This document shows, piece after piece, positions 1 through 11,981 of a stretch of 64,000 nt of DNA (position 1 is its first letter; each line of letters opens with the position of its first letter). Source of the DNA: Merluccius polli (Eukaryota > Chordata > Actinopteri > Gadiformes > Merlucciidae). The stretch covers positions 782,001 to 846,000 of the forward strand of contig JAOPHQ010000568.1 of assembly GCA_030340625.1 (NCBI GenBank), written 5' to 3'. The notes under the pieces were generated by a model that was not told where the DNA came from, made no database searches, and saw only the letters and a list, made by a program, of their open reading frames with translations. A program made the position numbers and the translations under genes.

Positions 1-350
1 TTGTCAACATTAGTTTCTCCCGCTGCCACGGAATAATGTGTTGATCAGCAAATCAACCTCAGACATGTTGTGGGCGAGGGTTTGATCCGTCAGACGGAGT
101 GACATCACAAGGGAGTCCCAATCTGAAAAAGTCACGTGAACCTTGAAAGTCACGTGACCTGGACACCATGGGAAAACCCCTCTACGTGTGGCACTTTGGA
201 CCAACGTAGTCAGGGTACGTTTTTATATGAGACTGGGTTGCAACATGCTTATGTCCTATTTATAAAATGTATTTTAATCACACAATCGAACCTTTGCAAC
301 ATGTGAAACAGCCCATTGGCTACCATGCATAATAAGCTGTTTTAAATTGC
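1..350. other. left flank, no gene seen
   Basis: No coding signal or repeat is recognisable here. A small imperfect hairpin (CTACGT ... ACGTAG, 182-209) is present. The 14-base string TGAGACTGGGTTGC at 228-241 recurs in direct orientation at 854-867. Confidence 0.5.
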
Positions 351-485
351 ACATTTCAAATCGCGCAGACGTCACCGAGCCCGACCCGAACCCGAGCATC
401 ATTTCTAAATATCTGTCCAAACCCGACCCGGCCCGTCGGGTACCGTCAGGTCCCCTCGGGTCCCGTCGGGCTTGGGTCGGGTATC
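351..485. repeat. GC-rich CCCGACCCG / CGGGTCGGG block
   Basis: The sequence shows many imperfect copies of CCCGACCCG on one side and its complement-like CGGGTCGGG on the other, around a GTCGGGTACC core, so the block can fold on itself. Similar blocks occur inside some non-autonomous DNA transposons of fish, but no terminal repeats were found here, so the element type is left open. The 64-aa frame across it has the composition of the repeat and is not taken as a gene. Confidence 0.4.
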
Positions 486-621
486 CAATAAGGAGCTGTT
501 CAACGGCCGTGACGTATGAAACGCCATGTTCCGATCGGTGATTCTGTGAGCGATCGCGAGGTCTATTCAAGCCGCTTATCCCAACTATAGCTTCACCTGA
601 CGTGATTTAGCCGCGCCTATT

Positions 622-662
622 TATCCTGGCTTGGCAATCGTGCAACCGAATAAGCCAGGATA
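622..662. repeat. hairpin with perfect 11-bp arms
   Basis: TATCCTGGCTT at 622-632 is followed after 19 bases by its exact reverse complement AAGCCAGGATA at 652-662. A third related piece (attatcctgga) lies near 697-707. It is probably the remnant of an inverted-repeat DNA element; the ends are not defined. Confidence 0.5.
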
Positions 663-867
663 CCGCCGAGCAGAATAGTCCAAGCCGCGCTTACTCAATT
701 ATCCTGGATTTATGTATCCTAGTTTTGTGCAATACCCCCCAGGTCTATGGGGCGGCGCGAGTCGTCCAGGAGCGACGCTACGGGGGTACCTTCTGCTGCA
801 AATGTTGACGAGATGGGTCAGTGACCAGGCCTCAATATGTGACGAGTTGGGTGTGAGACTGGGTTGC

Positions 868-2025
868 GCCACACATATGGGTTAAGAATTAAGATGTAAT
901 GTATACAAGTATAAGAGAAGGAAAGGCTTCGAATGTATTAGACTAAATAAAAACTACTCCCACCCACCCATTAGCCAATGAAAAGTGACATTAGATTAGA
1001 ACGGACCAGGAATTCTGTACAAAGTTCAATTAAGGCTCTTGAGTACCTTTAAGTATGCATTGGGCCAATATATCCTTAACAGCCTTGCAGGGTTGGAGAA
1101 AACATAGCCGAGCCCAGTTGTGCCCGTCTGCGAAGCAGAATCGCTATGTTTATTCCCCTGATGCTGCAGAGGTGGTGATTACAGCTCATTTACCGCCAAG
1201 AGGATCTATGCATGAAGCTGCATCTTAGTCATTTTAAATCATCACTTTGTCATCGCATTGCTGCCACAGCAATAGTGGAAGTGTTGTTGGAAACAGTAAG
1301 GGTGCAGTAGACTACGGTTTGAATCCCTTCTCATGAGCTCTGAAACTGATGTTCAGGATAATAGTCAAAAAGGTATATAGATACTTAAGAGCTTCACAAG
1401 GGGGAGACCAATGCGCAGGTTTAAACAATTTTTTTTGCATTGTAGTGTCAGTGTCTATAATATAATTTAATTGCAGTTCATAATGTGTTGATCTTTAGCG
1501 GTTTAATGACATTAGGACACTTCAGATATTCCAAGAGCATTTTACTAGCAGAGCTTGTGAATGAAAACTAATAGCCTACATCCACGGTAAAAACAAGGAA
1601 TTACAAGAAGGAAAATGTCCTACGGTGATTAGTCAGTGATTTATCAAATGTATGTAAAATGTTTACGCATGCTCTAAAAAAACACTTGCGTTGTCACCGC
1701 AATGCAGCCACCTTCTGGCGTCTCCTGACTGATAGGTCCTCTTCAGCACTCCTAACTCTGCTCTGAGTTATGAGCGTAGGAATGATGATAACTTTCTTTT
1801 ACTCCTAGAAGTTGGAATAGGACCAAAATGACATCACTCTCTGTATTGTTTTCCACTTAGGACTGATTTCCTACTCTGAAAGATACATTGACAACACCAA
1901 ACAGTCAGATATAAAAGCATCATATAGGCTTTCATCTTGGCTAGTGACCTCCACAATACACATCCTCTGCCCACCTGACTGGCTCAATAAAACAAGGCTT
2001 CTATTCAGATTCTCATGTGATAACA
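868..2025. other. no gene seen
   Basis: Moderately AT-rich, unique-looking sequence. No reading frame with a plausible protein composition, no terminal repeat and no long microsatellite was found. Confidence 0.5.
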
Positions 2026-2033
2026 GACAAAAG

Positions 2034-2400
2034 CTAGCTTTGTGAGACCATCCTGATGTTACGAGGAGGGAGGTTCGTTCATGACAAAGCAAGGAATGCA
2101 GCACCACAGTCTGAAGAATTTCAAAAACAATGTTAATAGATGAAGAGAAATTTGCACTGAAGGCTTTATTGCTTTAGACAAGGTTTTTGATTTAGGCTTT
2201 TTTTTCAAATTCATTAAGAGCAACAATAAGTGCATCCCTTAGTAATTTATTCTGATTTCTGATTGGCTGGGTTTTTTTTAACATAAGGCAGCACCCATAT
2301 TTGGGAATCAATTACCGGTACTACCCAGCCATGGCCTGACTGATCTTAAGCGAGAAACAAAAATGTGAACTTGCAAGATCAGGATGGTCTCACGATGCTA
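2034..2400. mobile_element. non-autonomous DNA transposon, 367 bp, 8-bp duplication
   Basis: The ends carry inverted repeats of about 24 bp with a perfect 16-bp core: GTGAGACCATCCTGAT at 2042-2057 and its exact complement at 2378-2393, both extended outward by CTAGC/GCTA. The element is flanked on both sides by GACAAAAG (2026-2033 and 2401-2408), which reads as an 8-bp target-site duplication. Eight-base duplications are the rule for hAT elements, but the CTAGC terminus is not a classical hAT end (CAGNG or TAGNG), so the superfamily is uncertain. No protein is encoded. Confidence 0.7.
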
Positions 2401-2408
2401 GACAAAAG

Positions 2409-4850
2409 CATATATCATAAGCAGTGATGGACTGGGACAAAAATTTGGCCCTGGCATTTAACCAATTGACACACTTCCGATTTTAATGGCTATTAAATAA
2501 TTAATAATTACACTATTTATTTTAGACCTAATTATTGTGTGCCTCATGCTTTTTAAATATCTTCTTATTTTAGTTATTAAGTTATTATTAGCGTAATGCA
2601 TTGTTATGCTGATTGACAGCCATTTTTCATCAGACCACTACACTGAAAGCCTTTCTAGTACTGCCTTTCTAAACTCAGTTCAGACCATGACAGCCGCACA
2701 CACCACCTATCAAAGCAACTAGATACGCAGTAGCCCTGCCCAGGAATAATGAAAAAACAACATGAAAGCAACAAGCGACAAAGGAAAGAAATAGCCAAGA
2801 AAAAACAAGAGTCATCGTGTGTGTGTGACATTTCAAAAACATATCCAATTAATTATGTTTGGAGTGCGCAAAGTAGCCTACGTTATTTAAATGAGGCACT
2901 TGCTTGGTCAAGTTTAAGGAATATGTTGGTAAGCTTTGCACATTTAAATGCAGAATCTTTTTAGCAGCCTTATTTTATTTATTTTTCATCCTGGCCAAAT
3001 TCGTCACTGATCATAAGAAAATAATGTGTTAACATAATACTAATAAGAGTAATTTACAAATGTCAGTCAAAGTCTAAGTCTGCAATAAGAAAAAGACAGA
3101 AACAAAGGTATTGGTAAGCAACAACATGTCATGCATTTACTGAACAAGGCTACTGATAGTAAATAAGAATTGACTTCAGGGCTGCATACTTGCTGACCCC
3201 AGAAGGGAAAAGCGAGGGGGATTTGGAAGAAGAGGAAGATGAATTGCAACAAGACTGAGAGGACAGGAGCATGTGAGATTAACAAGTGGTCTGTTCACAC
3301 TATAGAGAGAGGTTCTGAGATGGAGTGTGAAGACCTCAAGCAGATAAACATGTCTACTGAAAGATGCAGCAATTGGAAATTAACTCAAAGGTTGCACTTA
3401 CATGAAACGAAAAAATGGTATTCATAACTGTGACCATGCTAGTCTTTGGATGAAAGGAATTTGGTTTTAAGGTGTTTTGATGTCCATCTTCTTGCAACCT
3501 GATGGAGCTAAAGCAAAAGTTCAATCAGGAGACGACGACATTGCCCTTCTATTTCTCATTGATCTATGTCTGGGTTCGTAATTCCCACGCTGTCATTGCA
3601 AGCCCCTCCTCTTCATCTCTCAACCAATCAGGACCTCATGCATTAACAGGAGTACAATTGCGTGCCAATGCAAAGCGTATATACACATCTCTCATTCATG
3701 CTCGTCTCTGTTGTTTTCATTGTGACTCATTGCAGCCCTCCTCCATCCCCTTCACCTCCAGGACTAGGCTCCAGCTGTCTATGGAGAAAGAGATGGCGTC
3801 CTCCAGGACCGAGGTCCATCCACTACCACCACCAGCGTCTAACCACCATCAGGGGGGAATTCATCTCCCAGCAGACTTCATGGATCCATAGTCCCCATGA
3901 AGAATAATTTCATGGTGTCTAATCGCCAAATGTGTTGTCAACAAATAGTACTAGTCTCTCCTGTTTGAAAAAGGCCTATAGTGTTACAAAGACAGACATC
4001 CTAAATATCAAATGATGCATAGGACACCTACAAACATGTACACCTACATGACAAGATAGACAAGGTGATTTTTTAAAATGGGCAAATAAACAGAGCATCC
4101 AGATTTCCCATCATTGAGAATGACAGAATTTATGAATGTGCAACTTTGAGACCATGTTTCTGAGCCCAAACCCTTTTCAGGAAGAATGAATATGCCCATG
4201 ATTTGCATATATTTGCATATGAACTTGTATAGTTAAGGTCATACTTCCAAGAAGAGGTAACCCTAAAGAAATTTTTATGAGGCTACAGACCATTTCGTCC
4301 CTTTAATCAAACACAATCATTATTCACATTATCATCTATCTCAATAAGATAATGACTTGGACATTATATTGGACGCAGCAATTATCACCATTTGCTCTGC
4401 TCTAGCAAGGATACATCCAATATTCAATTAATATTGTTAATATCCAGTTAGCTACTGGTTGTCTTTGAAAATGATATATCCTGCCAAAAAATGTGTGGTG
4501 TGGAGTGTTAATCCTCACAATTATATAAAACTATGTTTGAAGTCTTGGCCTTTCTTTGGCAGTAATGATGCATATCTACGTAAAGGGGGGAGCTATGAAA
4601 ATGAAATGTATATGCCCAAGTGGGAATATGTGGCAGAAGTTCATACTGTATTTTTATGCTGAAGCTTGAGTTTTATGAAAAGCAGATATGTGTGATCTTC
4701 AGTATTTCAGTAAAGTTCAAAATGTTGATCTATGTCTGTCTGATATATTTGTGTACTGTGGGTTGGAACACTCTGAGCTTTGAGGTTCCATTTAAAAATA
4801 AAGTCCAATAAATCTTCTTCACCGTTAATGATGGCTGTATGGCAGAATCC
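2409..4850. other. no gene seen; short frames only
   Basis: Mixed-composition DNA. The longest open frame is 129 codons at 3502-3891 (plus). It has no recognisable domain and no clear splice context, and it overlaps another frame of similar quality, so I do not call it a gene. A-rich and T-rich runs occur (e.g. 2202-2209), but there is no repeat structure of note. Confidence 0.45.
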
Positions 4851-4852
4851 AT

Positions 4853-4906
4853 CCTCAGATTTCAATCTGAGGACCAATGTGTAAACTACACTTTGTAGTT
4901 TACACA
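4853..4906. repeat. two adjacent perfect palindromes
   Basis: CCTCAGATT (4853-4861) and AATCTGAGG (4864-4872) are perfect 9-bp arms around 2 bases. Five bases on, TGTGTAAACTACA (4878-4890) and TGTAGTTTACACA (4894-4906) are perfect 13-bp arms around 3 bases. Both are cruciform-capable. No element ends are visible. Confidence 0.7.
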
Positions 4907-4960
4907 TACACATACTTGGCCCACAAGCCAAGCACATAGCCATAGTGGATTTCCATTACA

Positions 4961-5066
4961 GTGTGTGTGTGTGTGTGTGTGTGTATCTGCGTGTGTGCGG
5001 CCATGTGTGTGTGTGTGTGTCCGCCTTTGGGTTAGTCTGCGGGCATGTATGTGTGTGTGTGTGTGT
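4961..5066. repeat. (GT)n microsatellite cluster
   Basis: Three (GT)n tracts (4961-4984, 5004-5020, 5050-5066) are separated by short spacers; the last two tracts share a following TCCGC, so part of the cluster looks duplicated. The open frame through it is a simple-repeat artefact. Confidence 0.9.
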
Positions 5067-5576
5067 CCGCATGTGTACTCTGTTCACTCAACCACTGGAC
5101 CAATTGACTGACCACGCACATGGGCCAGGCAGTCTTAGAGGACGTGAACTTTTCAACTCCACTGGCGAGTCGGGCGCCATGGCTGCTGCTGGGAGGGGGC
5201 GGGCGTACCCTTCAAATGGCTTTGACACAATGCACAATATAGGCAGGAAGTGTGAACATAAAAACCTACCTGCATCAGCCTTTTGATCAAATCTCTGTTT
5301 ATTTTAATAAACTCTAATTTTCGATATCTTCAATCTGTCTTTCCTGCTTTTATGTCTCCTTTACTTTCTATGCACCCTTTCATGTCTAGTTCTGCCATCG
5401 TCCCAGTCAGTGTGTGGGGACCCCACCCACTCTCCACTGCTACCTTGTTTCTGTCTCCCGTGTCGCATCCAGTCAGCCCACTAACAGAACCTCTGGAACC
5501 CACTGTAGACCATGTGTGTCCTACTGTCCTGTTTGTGGAGCACAAAATAATAGATGTAACACACATAGTGCAAACA

Positions 5577-5603
<27 letters not shown>
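5577..5603. repeat. (CA)n microsatellite
   Basis: An uninterrupted CA dinucleotide run is visible. A shorter CACA run follows near 5636-5645. Confidence 0.9.
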
Positions 5604-5607
<4 letters not shown>

Positions 5608-6650
5608 AGATGGCTTTAGATCCCTACACATGCATACACACACACAAATTGGGAGAAATAACTCTCATCCTCTCAATGATGAGAACAAGTGAAGCAGAAA
5701 TTATGATGTAGGAAGGAACGAAATACTGAGGTAAGGCTGTTAATCCCAGCACAGTTCAGGCAGGTATATAATATAAAACCTAATGGCACATATACTACAT
5801 TATGTATATTTTATTTTGATAGCACATAAACTCTTAAACACTTAAACTCTTTTCACAGGAAGAATAAGAGAAAGTAAAGGCACCAAATGAATACAATGAC
5901 ATACATAAATGATGAAAAACAAAAAAAAAAAAGATGAAAAGACGACATCACATAAAAGCAAGTCTATGAAAATTAGACTTTTCAAAAGCCTGGGGGCCCT
6001 TGAGGCAAAAGCACGGGCACCTTTCATTACAGCAGCCCAGACATGGGGAGATCAAGGAGGGGCCTCCCGGGGGATCGAATGCTTCGGTCTGGCTCAGCAT
6101 ATCTGTTATGTAAGTTGGATCCGAATAAAATATTGAAATCAATTTTGTATGCAACAGGGGGAGCAGTAGAAGGGCGATAGGAATGGGTAGGGGCTGTAAG
6201 GATCGGACTGTCTGAGGACGAAAGTGATGGGTGTTACGCCAGCAAAATGTGAACCTGGGAAGAGTCCAAAACATTTAGGCTTGTAAGTATGGTCTTTAAT
6301 ATTTTGGAGCATCTTTAACACATGGAGCATAGTTAGGAATTTTTTCTGCTATAACAGGTTGTCCAGGAATACAAAAATGTGTATATCAGTAATAATAATC
6401 ATAAAAACAATCATAAAAAATATGTCATTATTTATGCATAACTTTACAGATTGCTAAAACTAAAAACAACATTGCAGTGCATGAGATGTGCGTGACGAAC
6501 CGGTGCGAGACAGAGAAGCCATGGGAAGGGTGCTTTGACATGCTAGCCAGTGGGCTTTTAACGTGAATTAAGGAGCAGCAGTGTGCCCAGACCACATTTC
6601 CATAAATCCCGGAAACTGTAAGAAAATCACAGCATATCAGACCACCCCCC
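5604..6650. other. no gene seen
   Basis: AT-rich unique-looking sequence with an A-run near 5921-5932. Overlapping short frames on both strands have no recognisable domain. Confidence 0.45.
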
Positions 6651-6674
6651 ACACACACACACACACACACACAC
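6651..6674. repeat. (AC)n microsatellite
   Basis: An uninterrupted AC run is preceded by a short C-run. Confidence 0.9.
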
Positions 6675-6908
6675 TCCTCCCCAACACAAATGCCTTGCGT
6701 CTCTTTTTTCTCCATCAAATCTCTCTCTTTCTCCTCTCATCACCACAAAAATGTCTTCCATGCCCTTCTTTCTTACACGCCCTCTGTCTAACCCTCTTTT
6801 CACCCTGTACATCTCGTTTTATGGTCGTCACCACCCCCACGACCCTCCCCCTCTTACCGTTAATGACAAACATCCCCATCACTACCACCACCACTCACCC
6901 GCTCTGCT

Positions 6909-7094
6909 CCCCCCCCCCCCCCCCCCCCGCACCCCCACACGTGATCCGGGATGACATGGACACGGTTATGGATGTGGCCTTCAAATGACTAATGACACCC
7001 ACCACCCCTGCCCCCTTCCCCAGTCATGTCACCTTTCAGGTTCACAGCAAATGCCACCTCCTGCTTTGCATACCCCCCCCCCCCCCCCCCCCCC
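6909..7094. repeat. two poly(C) tracts of 20-22 bases
   Basis: C-runs at 6909-6928 and 7073-7094 lie in pyrimidine- and CA-rich DNA. They are G-quadruplex-capable on the minus strand. Their exact lengths are likely to be unreliable in assembly. Confidence 0.85.
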
Positions 7095-7274
7095 AACTGC
7101 CCTCTGTGGTCTCCCAACAGGAAACCAAGGGAGGGACCTATTAATCGGTAATTACAACTGCCACTATCATTTTGACACATTATCTTCCCTGACATATAGA
7201 ATGCGTACATGTGGGGAATGGGTTTTTCGGGTGCCTGGTTGGTGGAGTGAAGGTGGGATTTCAAAATTATGAAA

Positions 7275-7294
7275 GTGTGTGTGTGTGTGTGTGT
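7275..7294. repeat. (GT)10 microsatellite
   Basis: A short uninterrupted GT run is visible. Confidence 0.85.
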
Positions 7295-8700
7295 ACATAC
7301 AAACAGCATTAATCCACATGGATTTTTTTTTACTATCGACTGACCAGTGTCAGATTGGATTCGGCCCTGACGTTTTAGGGCATCTGCTGAGTAAACACAC
7401 ATTTGTTACTCTTGACATTCAGAAAACCCTCAAATGTGCAACGTCCCCTGTAATATCTATTCAATAATGCCGTATCTGGATGCAATGGATTTCACCGCGG
7501 TCCCATTTGTTCATTGACAATGTAAATAATATCAATGTTGAGTTAGCCAAGCAGCGGTGCATGCAGCAATGCTCAACTGCATTGGTGCATTTATCATTGT
7601 CCATGTGCACCTCCCTCGCTGATGTCATATACATCTTTAGAAAACCAGGGATAAATGACGAGACTTTTCAACCACAAGCCTATCTATATGATACAAACAT
7701 GTAGGGTCTAATGGCAAGGAGTAAATAGACTGCATTTATTATTAAGGACTTTTGTCATCACTTGGAGCTCTCAACATTTTGAATTATGAATGAATGCCTT
7801 TCTGTAAACAGATACAAACTGTATTGACAGAAAAGTCTACCAAGCTTTCAGTAAGAAGCTAGGCCAAGTGTGTTAGTAGTGTATTCAATAGTAAAAGGCA
7901 TTCAGGGTGCAACGCTGTCAGCGACCGTGGCTTGCAACTGTGCAAAGAATGTGCTTTTGTGTTTATTTTAATGTCCTTATGTGTTAAACGTATGTTTCTC
8001 AAGTCACAATAGTCAATAGCATTTGACACTAGGAATCACAGGAATTGAACCTTGATTGTCATCCAGTTTTTAGAGCAACTTGATTTGAAACTCATTGAGC
8101 AAATGTCTAGTCATGGAAATAAATACATCTACCTGATAATAGGAGGTTTTTAAAGCAGATACTATCATACATATTACATATACATATGAACTATGTGTGT
8201 TATGCATTTATGTACATATACATAGTTCATAGTGCACTCTGAAAGAGAAAAGGGGACTGAACTTTACATTGAAGCTCCCTATACAGCAGACTACAGCTTG
8301 TAACTGTCATTCTTTATATTCAGAATATGTTTAGCGTCATAGCAGTCAGCGTGTTCAAGCTGCATAGAAAGTGTCTCAAAAAGAAACGTGGAGCCGTGCG
8401 GCGCGAGGGGAGGTCTACCGGGTGGGTTTGAAAAGCATGAAATAGGGTTTTGAGTGGAGAGTACCAGTAAGTTCCTGTTGCTGCAGTAACCTACGCCTGT
8501 TCAGACGTTGGGCAGAGTGGACTGGACAGTGAAAGAAATAGAAAAAAAAGAAAGAAATCTGTAAGAAAGTTTGGAGTATTCGATTTTTAGATGTAAAATA
8601 AGGTGTGAAAGAAAGTAAGGACTGAGATGACAAATAACCTTTCGTTCATTCCTCAGAAAGTTGAAAACAATTATTTTTATTTTCTGATTAATAATCATTA
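7295..8700. other. no gene seen; one hairpin
   Basis: Unique-looking AT-rich DNA. A perfect hairpin with 12-bp arms TATGAACTATGT (8185-8196) and ACATAGTTCATA (8220-8231) is present. No coding signal was found. Confidence 0.45.
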
Positions 8701-10207
8701 TTGGGTAACCCTTCCTTTTACAGTCCGGTAATTACCAGGTAGTTACCTGGTAATTACCGGACTGTAAAAGGAAGGGTTACCCAAGGGTTACCCAAGATGT
8801 ATTTACTAAGTAATAACCAGGTAATTACATGTAATTACCTTGTAATTACCAAGTACTTACCAGGTAATTACCCAGTATTTACATTACATATTTATCTGGT
8901 AAATGCCAACAAGTTACCTGATATTTACTAGATATTTTCCTGACATCTACCAGGTATTTACCCAATAATTACCTGGTAGATATCCTGCAATTGCATATTG
9001 TAGACAATAAACCCACTGAATGTGTCTATATGTGACTTTGTTAGGGTGATAATAACTTATATATTTACCTGGTACTTACCAGGTATTTACTCAAAAATGA
9101 TTGCATATTTACCTGGCAACTACCACTTATTTACCTGGTAGTTACCTGATATTTACCTGGTAAATACCAACAAGTTACCCAGTATTTACTATATATATAC
9201 TGAAAACTACCAGGTATTTATCCAGGAATTATAGGCTATGTATTACCAATCAACCTGTGTAGTGACAGTGAGGGTAGGAATGACTCTGATATTTACCTGG
9301 TAATTACCCAGTATTTACTTGATAACTTGCAACTATTTACTAAGTAATTACTTTCTAATTACCCAGTAGTTACAATTTACCCAATAACCCCCATGTATTT
9401 ATGCAGATATTAACTGGTATTTACCCAGTAATTACAAATGTGTACCACGTACATTCCAAAACATTATCAGGTAAAACCCTGTGAATTACCCTGTAAGAGA
9501 GGTGGAACTGTACTATAAAAGGAAGCGTGGTTTGTTTCAATGATATTGCCATATACTTTCCTGGTAACTGTAGATTATAATCCTCTACCACCCATTAGGG
9601 TGTGTAGTTTTGAACATGGTATCTGGCAAAAACTCCCATATATCCCTGATAATTATCAGGTAAATATCGGGGTGATATCGGAGTTTTACAGAGTAGTTAC
9701 CCTGTAAGAGAGGTGGAATTGTACTGTAAAAGGAAGCGTGGTTTGTTTTCAGTATATATCTAGTAAATACTGGGTAACTTGTTGGTATTTACCAGGTAAA
9801 TATCAGGTAACTACCAGGTAAATAAGTGGTAGTTACCAGGTAAATATGCGATCATTTCTGAGTAAATACCTGGTAAGTACCAGGTAAATATATAAGTTAT
9901 TATCACCCTAACAAAGTCACATATAGACACATTCAGTGGGTTTATTGTCTACAATATGCAATTGCAGGATATCTACCAGGTAATTATTGGGTAAATACCT
10001 GGTAGATGTCAGGAAAATATCTAGTAAATATCAGGTAACTTGTTTGTATTTACCAGATAAATATGTAATTAAATACTGGGTAATTACCTGGTAAGTACTT
10101 GGTAATTACAAGGTAATTACATTTAATTACCTGTTATTACTTAGTAAATACATCTTATTACCAAGTAATTACCTGGTAATTACCGGACTGTAAAAGGAAG
10201 GGTTACC
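8701..10207. mobile_element. 1.5-kb foldback DNA element
   Basis: The ends read GGTAACCCTTCCTTTTACAG (from 8704) and the complement CTGTAAAAGGAAGGGTTACC (to 10207). The left arm, about 8704-9207, is matched nearly base for base in reverse complement by 9745-10207. Both arms are built from degenerate copies of TACCTGGTAATTACC. The left end also contains an 84-bp palindrome (8701-8784) that is perfect except at its centre, and a further copy of GGGTTACCCAA at 8785-8795. Within the loop, about 52 bp at 9486-9537 recurs at 9697-9748. No protein is encoded. The architecture is that of a foldback-type inverted-repeat element; I cannot define a target duplication, so the superfamily is unassigned. 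Confidence 0.85.
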
Positions 10208-10422
10208 ACGTCAGTGTTGTGGTCTATTACTTAGACCAAAGCAACTCCTTCAGACAGTAAGGTTTTGATATATTTGCGACTGTTATTTATATATTTGCGA
10301 CTGTTCAGGTATTAGTCTATAATATAATCTAGTTCATGGAGTGGAATGATAAAGTCTGGGACATTTTCAAAAGTTTATATACTTTTGAAGCATCACTATG
10401 TGCTACAGACTGGATATATGCA

Positions 10423-10458
10423 TGTTTATGTTTGACACTACAGTGTCAAACATAAACA
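10423..10458. repeat. 36-bp palindrome
   Basis: TGTTTATGTTTGACACT (10423-10439) and its exact complement AGTGTCAAACATAAACA (10442-10458) are separated by only AC. The surroundings are unique-looking. Confidence 0.8.
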
Positions 10459-11981
10459 CAGTACATTTATGGCTTAAAATGACTCATCAGCTTATACCAC
10501 TTCTGCTTTAACCAGTGACGTGTTATTTCTCAGCTCGCCGTTGTAGTGAAGGTGTACGATTTTTATATCTATGAAGGTAGGGCTCGGAGAATGAATAAAG
10601 TATAATAGTACAATAATTGGTTACAGAGATCCATTGTACGTGCAATCTGGAGTAGAGAGTACAACTTGTCCTGTAGCATTGCAGGGTTTGTTAGGCTAGA
10701 ATGTACCTTTGAATACGGTGCTATTGTTGATGATCAGCATCCGCATTACATAACTAGCAGTACGGGTGTAAAAGGCAGATAGAGGGCTTGTCGGCAGTGA
10801 CGTTTTTCGAGGGATCATCTAGTGCAAGCAGCCAATGCTGAATTCTTACTTGGGTTAGAAAATTGCGAAGGTTAGGATGTGTAGCATTTTTATCGCCGAC
10901 GTCTTTTGTGTTTTTCGAGCGCAGCGTATATATGATGGTGGATCTGGATGGATTGGGTCACTCAGTTCTGCTTCAGTGTGGTACTTAGCTCTGGGTAGGG
11001 GACGCGGTAGTGGGGTGATCAGGTGTTGTCTCTGGTTCATGAGGTTGGGCCAAGCTGGCCAGGTGGCTCTGGATCTCCTTTTGGGTTCTGGTGCAGGCGC
11101 TGGGGTACAGTAGGTTAGGTGGAACCACACCTCTTTCCCCCTGACTGTGGCTGTGGCTGTGGCTGTGAGCAAAGATGGGGCATGTGTGAATGCTATTGGG
11201 CTGTGGGGCGGGGCTTGTTCACACTGTGTGCCTGGCTCTCTCCTGAGGTGCTATGCCCTTTAACCTTATCTACAGCCAATCTACTAGAAAGGGAATTTGC
11301 AGCCAATAGGTAAATAGTCACGAAATAGGAGAAATGGCATAAAGCATACGCTTGGGTTTATACTTTATGATGATCGATACACTAAGTATTGTTCTAAAAT
11401 TCATTAATAATGACATAAACATTCAAATGTCTATTCTGGTTGATAAGGAAGTGTTAGGATTTCACTGGATTTCTTTAAGGTACTGTGAAATAATTCAAAA
11501 AGAAACCCTAGATAGAAGATAACTGTTTCAACACCAGACAATGGAGGTATTCAAAGGAACCCAATGGTGGGCTTGTTCTAATGGTACACATGCAACACTT
11601 TGGCTGCATCAGGTTTTTACATTGCAATAACTACTGATTTAAATAAGTCGTATTGAACGTAAAATATCAGACAGAAACATATTATGCCTACCAAGCATCC
11701 TATGCATAGACTCATGAGAGGGGTACCATGGGTTTGGGGCTTCGTGATTGTGGATCAATTTGCAATGTTGTTTTTTATTGTGAGTGAGGCTGTAGGGTTT
11801 ATGTAAATGTGCAGCCTCTCGTTGAACTGATGGGACTCACCTTAGGGAGGTGAGAATACTAAATTCTCTTCCTTGGTTATGTGTTGTCAGCTCTGTCTGT
11901 GTCTATGTGAGGAGTCTCTTTATGTCTCTCCTTTGATTTTCTCGACAATCGCTCATCCGATCGACTTCACACAACCCCCAT
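10459..11981. other. no gene seen
   Basis: Mostly unique-looking DNA. A short (GGCTGT)n tandem lies near 11146-11167. Frames of 64-105 codons on either strand around 10855-11313 overlap one another and show no domain. Confidence 0.45.

Noticed and set aside
3502..3891. 129-codon frame
   Set aside because: No motif, no splice context, overlapped by another frame of 81 codons.
5283..5711. 142-codon frame
   Set aside because: Spans a CA microsatellite and has no domain; overlapping frames on both strands are equally long.
8701..10207. Large inverted repeat as an assembly artefact
   Set aside because: Arms differ by many scattered substitutions and the spacer is unique, so a false duplication is unlikely.
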